DNA of 64,000 nt from Ophiobolus disseminans (Eukaryota; Ascomycota; Dothideomycetes; Pleosporales; Phaeosphaeriaceae), in contig MU006232.1 of the NCBI GenBank assembly GCA_010093685.1, forward strand, positions 101,017-165,016. Direction: 5' to 3'. Below, one piece after another: positions 44,393 to 55,110 of this stretch. The translations under genes and the position numbers were made by a program. Numbering within the stretch: position 1 is the stretch's first letter; each line of letters begins with the position of its first letter. The notes under the pieces are model-generated. The model worked only from the letters and a program-made list of their open reading frames with translations, was not told the DNA's origin and did not search any database.

Positions 44393-45010
44393 CTATTTGC
44401 TTCCGTCCTCAAGCAACATCTTCAGCCCCAATCCCTGCGCATCAAACCCTTTCTGCAAATTCGCTCCCATCGTCTCTCGCAACACCACCGCCGCAGCCCC
44501 AATAAACACCTCCCGGCTCTCATACAACACGCATCCGTTCCCCAAATCACTCACAGCCTGCCATCTTTCCGCTTGAAATACACCTGGCGTATCGGGTTGG
44601 AATTTCCACGCTAGGCGCCCAAGCTTCGGCTGCACGGCCGTGATCTTCTCGTAGGAGAGTTGCGTGGCTAGCGGGTCATCTGGCGTATTCTTATTGACTG
44701 GAAAGGGTAGGGGTGGGATTTGCACGCGCAGGTATAGATCTTTGCCCTCTACTGGACGTTGGTCTGGAAGAGTGAGATTCAGCGGCGATATGACGATGGC
44801 GGCGCGCACGAAGGGGTTCCAGGACGCGTAGTTTGGGAAGTCGATGAGTGCTTGATATGCGGCGGCGGCTGTGCTGTTGATTACGACGCGTGTGTCGACT
44901 GTGAACATACCCCCGGAGGGTGCTGGAGGGAGGTTTGTAGCTTGTGAAGATGTGACGAAAACATGTGTGGAAAGCACACAGCAGGTGAGGATTGATCTTA
45001 AGATTACCAT
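44393..45010 (-). CDS. Secreted START/SRPBCC-like (polyketide-cyclase fold) protein
   Basis: Intronless, 205 aa. An N-terminal hydrophobic stretch (LRSILTCCVLSTHVFVTSSQA) looks like a signal peptide. The body reads as an SRPBCC helix-grip domain: FTVDTRVVINSTAAAAYQALIDFPNYASWNPFV is the characteristic strand, helix and FxxYxxWNPF start of this superfamily, and it ends in a long C-terminal helix (AVVLRETMGANLQKGFDAQGLGLKMLLE). Such domains bind hydrophobic ligands; some are cyclases. A secreted member is less usual. Function unknown. No introns and no neighbouring biosynthetic genes. Confidence 0.75.
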   Translation of the reverse strand: MVILRSILTCCVLSTHVFVTSSQATNLPPAPSGGMFTVDTRVVINSTAAAAYQALIDFPNYASWNPFVRAAIVISPLNLTLPDQRPVEGKDLYLRVQIPPLPFPVNKNTPDDPLATQLSYEKITAVQPKLGRLAWKFQPDTPGVFQAERWQAVSDLGNGCVLYESREVFIGAAAVVLRETMGANLQKGFDAQGLGLKMLLEDGSK

Positions 45011-45500
45011 CGTGGCGAAAGTAAGAGGTGTTGGCGTTTAGGGAGAGGACGCAGGTGTAGACACGGAAAAACACGCACTTTACCCACTACAAGTAAAGCT
45101 GCGTAGTCAGGTAACACCCCAGGAATATGCGCCAGCCGAGCCTAAGCTCTGTGTTCGTGTACTTCTCGTATCTTGGAGGGGTGGTACGGACTTTTGCCGC
45201 ACGCGTCCCTGCAACCACGTCACATCCTGGTCGGACTGTTTTGGTCGCTCAGGACGCACCAAAATACGCACGGGCCCCCAGCGCTCAAAAAAGACGTTGC
45301 AAAAATCCGTGACCCCCTTGAATACGAAAAGGGGTAGAACAAGAAGCCTAGGGCTTTTCACTTTCCCCTCACAACAATAAGACATACTAGCGCTAGAATA
45401 AACAATCTTACTCCTAGCGGCTTCGCTCTTCAGGACCCCGGGACCTACTATAATTACATACACACCTTATCGACCGCAGGAATTTAATATAAGAAAATAA
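45011..45500. other. Intergenic, no gene seen
   Basis: Moderate GC, random short ORFs. Could contain old repeat sequence, but I cannot identify any. Confidence 0.4.
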
Positions 45501-45504
45501 GAAG

Positions 45505-46330
45505 ATGGAGAGCTTCAAGATGTAGGACTGGAACAAGCAGTATATCGACCCCTGGAACCGCGCACCAAACTTTGCACATACGGTACGCTAATCTTAAACA
45601 CCACACAAGCATGTCCAACCCTAACTCTTCCCAATCCTTCTTCGTCTGCCTCAAATTTCCCATCACCGTCGCATCAACCCACCAACCCACCTCTTCCAAA
45701 ATGCCCCAAAACATCTCCACCGCCCTCCTCTCCCTCCTCTCGACCCTCACCACCAGCCTCATCCTCAACCCCATCCTCGCAATATTCAACAGCATCCTCG
45801 CCAACCAAATTCTCGTTAGCAACCTTAACCCTTCCTAACTCTCCCTCGCCACCCACGCCTATACCCTCCAATTCACCACATTCCACATCCCCGACCAATA
45901 CGGCTTCTTCTCCCTGACCCTCCACGCCTACAAGTAGATCAGGCAGCCTTCTTCATCGGGTACCTATTCTGGATCTTATTCTCAATCATCTCGGGGGTCT
46001 TGGTAGTTGTCCTAGCTAAACGGTATGGGCAGCCGAATTCTGTAGGGTTGGTTGCGGCGTTGGTTTCGATAGCGGTGGCTGAGACGGCGGCGCTGTGGAC
46101 GTTGATGTGTTGTGATTGGAGGAGGGGGTGGGGTATGTGTGGGAGGATCGGGAAGGGGGGAGGGAGTGAGGGGTTGGGATGGCGAGTGGTGGATGGATGG
46201 GTTGGTGGGGATGTGTGCTTTTTAGTGGAATGTATTGATGTGGGTGTTGGATCTGGGCATGATCTTGGTGGTGATCTTAGTTCTCTTGAATGGTCAAAGT
46301 GCAGATTCTTGGTGCAATTAATGTTTTCAT
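45505..46330 (+). pseudogene. Possible decayed membrane-protein gene
   Basis: Protein-like pieces occur in sequence but in broken frames: MESFKM, TAG, DWNKQYIDPWNRAPNFAHT (45505-45582), a hydrophobic Leu/Ile-rich piece (ISTALLSLLSTLTTSLILNPIL, about 45710-45785), HAYTLQFTTFHIPDQYGFFSLTLHAYK (about 45856-45936), and in another frame AAFFIGYLFWILFSIISGVLVV plus SVGLVAALVSIAVAETAALW (45945-46115), which look like two membrane helices. At least two stops and one frameshift separate them. I do not recognise a family. Confidence 0.35.
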
Positions 46331-46521
46331 AATTACGTTATTGGCATATAATGAGCGCAGCCGTAGGTTATGTAAGGCAATGAAAAGTTGATATCGAGTG
46401 CATTGCGTCCCAGACATAATATGTCGAGCCCCAACGCCGCATCAAAGTCCAGGTCCGACACAAACACCTATCGAGAAACGCCCAATCACCAACCAAAAGC
46501 TCTATCAAATGCACACATGCT

Positions 46522-48145
46522 CTACTCCTCCATCTTCTCGCCCCCATTAACAACTCCAACATTCCCCTCGCCCAAATGCTTCAACAACCAACTCCTCTTG
46601 AAATACGTATTCGGATGCACAATAGTATCCAGATCATTCACACTCCAACTCCCATCCTCTTTGACCTTTTTAATCTCATTCTTATGGCTCCACTCAAACA
46701 CCCTATTACATGCAACATGATACCGCTGCTTACCCACGTCCTCCCTAACCGTCTTGAGCACGTCGCGGTCATTCACGCCGACGCGCTGGAGCAAAGGGAT
46801 CAGGTTCTCGGGCTTGTAAGTGCGGTAGGGACAGCCGTGGGTTTGGCCGGGCCCGGGGGCGGGCTCGGTGAGGAGCTTTTGGCAGGAGTAGGGGGTGTAG
46901 CCGCGGCCGCGCCGGTTTGCGTCGCCGCCTACGTCGCCGTAGACGTGGCGGATGTTGTATTTGTATTCTTTTTGGAACTTGTCGTCGTCGATGAGTTTGA
47001 AGGAGCGGCGCCAGAAGACGAGACATTCGTCTAGGCTGAGACCGATACCTTTGAGGAAGAGCGAGTATTGGAGGCGCCCATAGTGCTTGAGATGCGAGTT
47101 CTCGCGGAGGGTCATGTGCAGGTTGCGCATGCAGAGGGGAAAGTTTTGGGCGAGAGTGTCGATGCTGGTTGCGCGGATGGCGGAGAGGCCGTCGATGTTG
47201 GCGTCTGTGGAGGAGTATGCGGCGTCGGGGGTGGCGAAGGATTGGGCGAGGTGGGCTAGAATCGGGGCAAGGCGGTCGTCTTCATCGAGGCGGGGGAGGG
47301 CGCGTGCTGTTAACTGTGGCTGTTAGTCAAGCCTCGAGAAGCAATCATTTAAGATGCAACAAACCTCAAGCGCATCATCCAGCTTTCTTGTGAACTCGGC
47401 CACCACCAAGCTCATCTGCTCTCGTTGTGGTACGTATGCTTTCCCTCGCTTCAACAGCACCCTTCTCTGCTCGACCAGTTCAGGCACTCTCTCCCAGTCC
47501 ACTTTAAACCACTCCTGGTCGTCGCCCTTCTTCTGGCCACTTGCTGCTAGCAATTCCTCTCTCAGTTCTCTCTTCTCATCCTCCTTGACCTCGTCCCACT
47601 CCAGATTCAGGCTGTGCACAAAGCCCTGTCGCTCTCTCGGATCGTCGTCCTTGAATCTCAGTCGGAAGAGCATCGTCTCTAACCGTGAAAATCGTCGTCG
47701 TAAGTCTTCGGTTGAGGAGAAGGCAAGTCGTAGAATAAAGTGTGAATAGTGATCCCTCCGCCGCTCATCCTGTAGTTTCTGACTTCGCGACGAGTCCGAC
47801 TTGAGTGGGAGATGTTTGTCTAGTATGCCTTTCATGTATTCTGCCGTCTCTTCGGGGCCCTTGTTGCGGAAACTACACCCCTCGAGCTCGGAGAGCACTA
47901 ATCGCACACCGTCAGCATAGGGAAGAGAATGGCCGCAATATCCGCTTGTGCTCACCCTTCAATCGATTGATTGCCCATGTCTCAAACTCTTCCAGCGTAA
48001 TCTCTGCCGTTGGTGGCAGATCGTAGAAGTTCAGCCGATGCTCGTAATTTAGCTGCTGGTACTCGGCAGTCGCAAACTGCTTCTTCTTGTGGTCGATGTT
48101 TGCACGTCGCTTGGGATCGACTCTGGAGTAATCGTGGCGGATCAT
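46522..48145 (-). CDS. PRI2: DNA primase large subunit
   Basis: Three exons, 48145-47956, 47897-47365 and 47313-46522, sum to 1515 nt (504 aa). Regulatory subunit of the polymerase alpha-primase complex, which makes RNA primers for replication. The N-terminal part shows the PRI2 start (NYEHRLNFYDLPPTAEITLEEFETWAINRLK). The C-terminal 4Fe-4S domain keeps four Cys: FPLCMRNLHM, YSCQKLL, THGCPYR and VACNRVFEWSH, and the conserved LRENSHLKHYGRLQYSLFLKGIGL stretch. Length is normal for fungal PRI2. Same strand as the next gene, 250 bp from its stop. Confidence 0.93.
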
Positions 48146-48395
48146 GGCTGCTTGTGGGGAATAACGTGGTGTTGTGTTGGCGACCTGTACAGTGCTCTGC
48201 GAGATCGTGCTGAGCTAAAGTGGGAGTCGCGTCGCGTGGCACGCGTCAAACAACGCTAGCCACGTTCGGCACACGCGCGATCTACGCACCAGGGCAGCAT
48301 GATTGGCAGGTAGTTGCACTAGTCCAACTTCTACATCTCTAAGATCGTCCTCTCGATGGTCGCAACATACTGCGACCACTTTGCAGCAGGATATC

Positions 48396-49530
48396 TCAAC
48401 CCAGCAAGTCACCCAAGGCATTCACATACGCCATCGGCACAGTTGACGCACCCTCGGCCAGGAAATCCTCTTTCTTGCTTACGCCAGTCAACACAGCCAA
48501 TGTGCCTCCTAGCTTGCCGTCAATGCCGAACTGGATGTCCGTGTTCATTCGGTCCCCAACCATGCATGTTCGGCTACGGTCAAACTTGAACTTGCCCTCC
48601 ACAGCATCCATCATCGCTTGACTCGGCTTGCCCAGAGACAGCGGTTCCCTTCCAATGGCCTTTGCTAGTCCAGCTCCGGACGAGCCAGCACCTGGGAACA
48701 GCGTATGTGACATTGGCAGAGTGCTGTCAATGTTTGTCGCAAGATACACTGCGCCGCGCTGCAGGTACTGAAAGGCTATCGCAGTCTTGAGGTAGCTTGG
48801 GTGGAAGTCAAGTCCGCTAAGAACAATGCCAACGTCTGGATCCAACAGACTGCCGTTGGAGATGTTGTCAAAGTCCTCAGGTTGCCGAATATCACGGCGG
48901 AACTCTGGATCCGTCCCGCCGATGAAGGGAACGCCTTCAGACTCCAACTCCTGCTCAACGCCAGACTCTCCTAGCACGAATACCTTGTTCTTGGGCGCAG
49001 GCAGCTTGAGGATACGAGCGATGTACACGGCGGCGCTGTAAGACGAACCGAAGACTTCCTCCTGAGGTATAGTTAGCCCAGAGCATGGCGCCTGTTGAGC
49101 TCCACGTACCACTTCTGCAGGTATGCCCAGCTTGTCGAACTTCTTCTTGTAGTCCGCCCTCGACTTGGTGCTGTTGTTGGTCACGAACACCAGCTGCTTG
49201 CCTGCCCCAACGTCAGACTGAGCGTTGAGCAGTTTCAGGCAAGATTACCTTTGCTTCTCAGCATTTCAAGAGCTTCTGGGACTTTCTCGTAGAGATGGTC
49301 ACCAGACCAGAGAACGCCTATCCTTCTTCACAATCAGTCGACCGCCGCATAGTAAGAGCTGAGGACGCATAGGTGATGAGCGCGCGTACCATCGCAGTCG
49401 AAGAGGAAGACCTTCAGCAGCTTATCAGTATGGTCACGGTGGAGCAGGTCATAGGACTCACATCAAATCTCGACAAGAACTCGTCAATCGCCGCCTGATC
49501 GCCTGACAGAAATTGAGGTTTTGCCGACAT
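48396..49530 (-). CDS. PHO13: p-Nitrophenylphosphatase / phosphoglycolate phosphatase, HAD family
   Basis: Five exons, 49530-49462, 49410-49389, 49317-49249, 49201-49110 and 49061-48396, sum to 918 nt (305 aa). HAD-type metabolite-repair phosphatase, hydrolysing phosphoglycolate and similar by-products (family knowledge). Catalytic motif I, VFLFDCDGVLW, is encoded largely by a 22-nt microexon. Motif II is LVFVTNNSTKS, motif III Lys lies near SLGKPSQAMMDAV, and motif IV is CMVGDRMNTDIQFG. The C2-type cap (GIVLSGLDFHPSYLKTAIAFQYLQRGAVYLATNID) is intact. Confidence 0.92.
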
Positions 49531-49772
49531 TGTGTTGTGGTAAGTGGAGAGAAGTAGATCAATGTTGCACAACTGCTGAAGGTAGGGATCACTGAGGCTG
49601 AAGCATTCACGGATGGCTTGGTGGGGTATCTTGGCGTGGACCCTGAATTCGGAATCAGAACCGAGGGGCATGAAGTGCGTAATGCTTCGTGAATTCATGC
49701 CGTCTATCTACCATTTTGCGTCTCAATAATATCACTTCGTAATTTCATTTCTCATAATTTTGCTTCCGCTAG

Positions 49773-51466
49773 TCAGTCCACAATGATCTTCTTCTCCAAC
49801 TCTTCGAAATGTATGAAGAAGCTTTCGAATAGGTTGATGGCATGCTCAACGTCATGAGCACCACCAGTCTCACGGATACTATGCATACTCAGTTGCGGGT
49901 TGCCCAAATCAAGCGTGCGAGCCCCCATCGCTGCTGACAGCATAGGGCCGATGGTGCTGCCACATGACGAGTCGTTTCGAACAACGAACAACTGCAGCGG
50001 CACGCCTTCCTTCGCCGTCGACAAGCTTGATGAGGCCTTTTTCGCGCGACGGGCCGCTTCCTGGAGCAGAACAATTCCGGGAGTGTTTGTAGCATAACGT
50101 GCGTTTGCGTTGATCTTGATGACAGTGCCCTTATTCATCTCTGGCCTGTGCTGGGACTCGTACTTCGCGGGGTAGTTGGGGTGCACAGAATGAGCCATAT
50201 CTGCCGAGATGAGGAATGACGTGGACAGTGTCTGCTCGTATGCGGTGGCAGTATCGGCATCGACCTTATCGTAAGACTTATCTGAGTCGCTTTCCGAGGC
50301 TGGCAGAACCGAAAGGCGACGGATCACAGCTGGAAGCAGGTTCGAGTCTGCTCCTTGTGCGGTCTGAGAGCCAATCTCCTCGTGGTCGAAGCAGGCTATG
50401 AGACGAATGGTGGAGTCGTTCTCAAGAGCTGCGGACGATGACAGACTGTGGATCAGGCCCTCAACGCTGCAGTAGGTCATCATCAAGTTGTCCAGCCGCG
50501 GCGAGAAGATGAGCTCGTTGTTGAGACCGCCAACAACGGACTTTTGTGTATCATAGAGTACTATCTCGAAGTCGAGGATGTCGCTTGCATCCGCACCCGC
50601 TTCCTCGGCGATGATGTCGACAATGTACGGGTGGTGTCGCTGGGTCGGGGTTGCGAGCGGCTCGAATGGAGCGTCTTTCTTCTCTTCATCCTTGGACTCC
50701 TCGGTCTTGCCCTGTCTGTTCAGTTCAGCAGCAACCATGCCAGCGATTGGAAACAGCTGCGTCTCCTTGTTGAACTGGAAATTCTCCTGTCGTTCGAGAT
50801 GGATGGCCAGGGTGGGAATCCTCAGGATCGGCCGCTCCACCTTGACGAGACGCTGTTCGATGCTTCCGCTCTTTGTCCGCACCATTATCCTGCCCGCGAT
50901 GCTCAGGTCGCGGTCGAACCATGTATGCCACAGCCCTCCGCCATATGTCTCGCAAGCCACCTGGATGAAGCCATCACCCTGCCGCTTCGACACGGGCTTG
51001 ATGCGAAGGCAGGGTGAATCGGTGTGCGCACCGACCATGCCAATGGGGTTGCCGGCCTTCCATTTCTGGCCGATGGCGAATGCGACGATAGAGGATGTGT
51101 TGCGCGTGAGGTAGTACTTTCCGCCGGCGTGAACGGTCGGCGCCCACGAGTCTCGCTCCTGCAGCATGTTTGTTAGCTCTGGAGCTTGCACTTCAGCACG
51201 TGTTTGTCACTTGAAGGAGCTGCTTGCTCACAACCAACTCCAAGACGATAAAGAAGCCGAATTCTACCCCGCTTTCATCTGAGACCTACATGGATTTGTT
51301 TGAAGCCAGCTTTCTCGAGCTTCTCTTTGGCAGACTTGACAGCATGGAAAGCTATATCGGTCAATTGTTATACTAAAGAAGCCATGCACAGCGACCTACG
51401 CGTGGGCGAGGCGTTGACAAAGGACAGAAAGTCTTCGGCAGCTGCGAGGCACGGCTTGGTCGCCAT
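49773..51466 (-). CDS. APE4: Aspartyl aminopeptidase, M18 family
   Basis: Three exons, 51466-51400, 51351-51290 and 51158-49773, sum to 1515 nt (504 aa). Cytosolic zinc dipeptide/aminopeptidase removing N-terminal Asp or Glu, and in yeast a cargo of the Cvt pathway (family knowledge). Visible metal and catalytic motifs: GMVGAHTDSPCLRIKP, ELIFSPRLDNLMM, LIACFDHEEIGSQTAQGA, LISADMAHSVHPNY and, near the end, SMHSIRETGGAHDVEHAINLFESFF. The start MATKPCLAAAEDFLSFVNASPTPFHAV is typical. Intron 2 is 131 nt, unusually long for this window. An insertion of Lys/Glu (KTEESKDEEKKD) near residue 205 is common in fungal members. Confidence 0.93.
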
Positions 51467-52346
51467 GGTGCGAGCACACGGCAGTCTGAAGTTACTTGGT
51501 ACGTAAGCTGCAGATGGTGAGGCTGGACTAAGGCGGAGAGTTTGTCTCAGCGATGGGGCTATGGGCATGGGATTGGGCCGGAGGCTTGCGAGATGGCCGT
51601 GGCGGTGTGGGGTTCCGTCAAGAGAGGTGGTCGCAGGGTCGGGAGCACTGCAGGAGGGACCCTAGCGCTGGGCCATGTGTTGATTGGCTGTGAATGTCTA
51701 GGCGCGCGTGGGAACAGCGACAACCCAAAACAAAGACACGGACGTGACGAAACCAGCCCATGCGCGAACACCACAACAACAATCCACGCCTACACCGGAT
51801 ATACCTACGCTCATTTCCACTAATCCCCCTCCCTTCACTGTGCACCCAGCTCGAGCTCGCCCTGCGTTGGATTCCCACTCTGTCCGCTGCTCCTTACGGC
51901 AATCGCTGTTGCTCCCCTGTCTGCCACAAGAAGCTCCGACCTCCTCGACACAACAACACGCTGAATCCACCCCGCCATCACTGTCGCCTCCACCCCCAAC
52001 ACCACCGTCACCAACCACCATACGGCCATGCGCATCGCTTGATCCTGACGAACTTATTATTGTGCGCATTTCTGTTTGCGAAGACACGGCTGTTGTGGGG
52101 CAAGAGCTAGGGCAAACGACCAAGGGGTGCCATCTGTCGCAATCACTTCAACTCACAGTCACCGCCATATTGTCGTCTCCAATATCCGCCTTCACCTCGC
52201 TTTGGAATCGCCTGTTGCCCGGCCAGCACAATACTTATACAGTGATTGCCCCCGCGACACTGCGCCTTTACACTCACCCGCCTTGCGACAACTCTCCTCA
52301 CCGACTCCACCGCGCGACCTAGCCCATCGCAGCACACCAGCCAGCC
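51467..52346. other. Divergent promoter region between APE4 and CDH1
   Basis: C-rich, with long open frames from base composition; no coding gene supported. Probably a long leader for the Cdh1 gene. Confidence 0.55.
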
Positions 52347-54322
52347 ATGGTCCGAGTAGAGATAGGGGAGAGCGCCGCCGCAGCTGCACTCACCGATGAA
52401 GGAATCTTGACTCCGACACTAATCTCACCGCCCGAGTCAAAGACGCCTCCCACTGCAGCCCACAAGCGCAATAAGTCAGTCAACATCCCCGACCGGAACT
52501 CAGAGCCGGTGGACTCGGCGACGCTCTCCAAAGCCCTAGAGCAGATAGAAAAGGCTGGTCGAGGACGAGAGCGCACGCCGACCGCAAGCCCGAGCCGGAA
52601 GCGTCCACGAACCATGGTTTACGGCGACAGGTGAGTTTGCGACGTTGCGCCGATTGAACGCATCGTCGAAATTGACCATCTTACAGATTCATCCCAAACC
52701 GTGCGGGCCAGGATCTTCAAGCCAGCTTCAACCTCCTGCACGACGATGCATCACCAGCGACTCCGTCCAGCAGGTCTAAGCGCGCGCCTCACAACGAGCT
52801 ACATTTCCAGAAGAGTGAGTGAACCGAGTCCCTTTCGAGAAACCCCGACTAATAATTTCGTAGCCGAGGAAGCCAACAGGACCTATTCCGCGGTGCTCCG
52901 CCAGGAGATGTTCGAGAGTTCGGTGCCACAGGCGTTTGCCCAGAAATTATCGCCCACAGACAGTGCCAACATGCGGAGGTCAGGTCGCTCGCACACTCCC
53001 CCGGCCAGGAACACAACGTCATTGCCCCCACCTTCAGGCACCCCTTCCACGCCCCACAAGAATCTCTTCTCGTACTCGGGCCAGCCAACACCGTCACGGA
53101 CGCCTTCGAGTCGGCATGGTGTGCTCAACTTGAATGCGCAGTCCGATCTCTACAGCATCTCGCCCATCAAGTACAGCAGTCAACGCATGCTGCTGAGTCC
53201 CACCCGAACCCCACGAGCTGTGTCCAAGGTACCGTACAAAGTCCTGGATGCGCCGGATCTTGCAGACGACTTCTACCTCAATCTCGTTGATTGGGGCAGC
53301 CAAAACATCCTCGGCGTTGGTCTCGGTTCATGTGTTTACATGTGGAACTCAAGTAGTGGCCGTGTCACGAAGCTGTGCGAGCTGGCTGATGATTCCGTCA
53401 CTAGTGTAAATTGGATCCAACGCGTAAGTCATCCGAGCTCTGTTTCAATCTCATCTCTAACACACCGCAGGGCTCACATATTGCCATTGGTACCAACCGA
53501 GGTCAGGTGCAGATCTGGGATGCGCAGACCCAGCGGCGCCTTCGTACCATGACGGGACACACTGCTCGCGTCGGTGCCCTTGCATGGAACGAACACATCC
53601 TGACTTCGGGTTCAAGGGACCGCACCATCTACCACCGGGATGTTCGGCAGCCTGATCAGTGGCTTCGCAAGCTCACCGGTCACAAGCAAGAGATCTGCGG
53701 CTTGAAGTGGAACCATGAAGACCAGCAGCTCGCTTCCGGAGGGAACGACAACAAGCTGATGGTATGGGACAAGCTGAACGACGAGCCAACTTTTAAGTTC
53801 AGCGAGCACCAAGCAGCTGTCAAGGCTATCGCATGGAGCCCACACCAACGCGGCCTACTTGCTAGTGGTGGTGGTACCGCGGACCGGACGATCAAATTCT
53901 GGAACACGCTCATTTCCTCAAGTGGGCCCTCGGCTTCCTCCCTTGCCGCCGCATCGGCCGCGGCTTCAGCGTCAAGCACGAGTAACATCCCGATCCCGCC
54001 TACGGCCCCGGCAAACCTCATCAGCAGTCTCGACACCGGCAGCCAAGTGTGTAACCTTGCTTGGTCGAAGAACAGCAATGAGATTGTCTCAACGCACGGT
54101 TACAGCCAGAACCAGATCATCGTCTGGAAGTACCCGAGCATGCAACAAGTCGTCTCGCTGACTGGTCACACTTATCGCGTACTATACTTGGCTATGAGCC
54201 CGGATGGCCAGGTCATCGTCACCGGTGCTGGCGACGAGACCCTCCGCTTCTGGAACGCTTTCAAAAAGAAGGAGCGGACTGGCGGCCTGAGCAACATGGA
54301 CAGTTGGAGTGTCATCCGATGA
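52347..54322 (+). CDS. CDH1: APC/C activator Cdh1 (Fizzy-related), WD40 protein
   Basis: Four exons, 52347-52630, 52687-52814, 52864-53423 and 53471-54322, sum to 1824 nt (607 aa). Substrate adaptor of the anaphase-promoting complex in G1. C-box DRFIPNR spans intron 1. KSSP-like phosphosites are dense in the N-terminal third (SPTRTPR, TPSRTPSSR). Then DAPDLADDFYLNLVDWGSQNILGVGL opens the seven-blade WD40 propeller (VQIWDAQTQRRLRTMTGHTARV, SGSRDRTIYHRDVR, SGGNDNKLMVWD, TADRTIKFWN, NQIIVWKYPSM, GAGDETLRFWN). The protein ends in IR, the APC/C-binding tail. An Ala/Ser-rich loop (SSLAAASAAASASSTS) is inserted between blades 4 and 5. It is Cdh1 rather than Cdc20 by the C-box context and the DSWSVIR tail. 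Confidence 0.94.
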
Positions 54323-55110
54323 TCTCACACTTCATCTACCTCATCCATCGTCTCTGTACAGGCCCTTACAGAGAGGTCTTGGTCAGCCACTGCCGGCAGT
54401 CGCGAATCAGTTCATTCTAGCCACCCATCTTTTGAAGCGAGTCTTCTTGTAATGTACGATAAAAAGCCCCTGACATATTAGCATTTCTCGGCGTACCTGG
54501 CGCAGCAGCGGTCGACTGCCACCACATTATCCCTCATCTTCAAGGGACAAAAATTGAGCATTTTCATGGTTGGGAGCGCTTGATCTTCTTTCTTTGAAAT
54601 ATCTGGGAAAGGATTTGTTCAATTTACGGACATTTGGAGGCTTTTTGGATCATGGGTGGTTCTAATGGCATTTGCTTCGGCAACCACTCGGGATGAAGCA
54701 GGAGTTTTGGGCATTCACGGCGGCAACGGGCTGGCCTTTGGATCCCTCATGATTATGATTCTTTGGTGTACAACATAGCCTGAGATACCAATGACTTTTT
54801 GCCTGTTATGGGCGCTCTCTTGCTCTGCGCTTGTGATGTTGGCTGGAGGGGTCGTCACAACCTGGTTGGTGAGAAGGCAAGTCACTCGAAACCCATTCTA
54901 AGTGAGTTTGTTTTGTGCTAACACCAACAGACACTTCGTCACATAACTGGATCACGTAACGGACAAGCCTCCATGAGATTTGAAAAAGCCGACGCAATCA
55001 GATGCGCCAGCTCCCGTCGTCACCGCTATCACAGCACATCACATTCGCTCCAGCTCACGACGCAAAAAGCCAAAACAGCATTGCTTCATTCCCTAAACCC
55101 TACCAACACC
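54323..55110. other. Convergent intergenic region
   Basis: 3' flank of CDH1 and of the monooxygenase fusion gene. No gene seen. Confidence 0.55.

Noticed and set aside
51708..52322. ORF of 204 codons upstream of CDH1
   Set aside because: Pro/Thr/Ser-rich composition follows from the C-rich leader, there is no domain, and the opposite strand and other frames are equally open.
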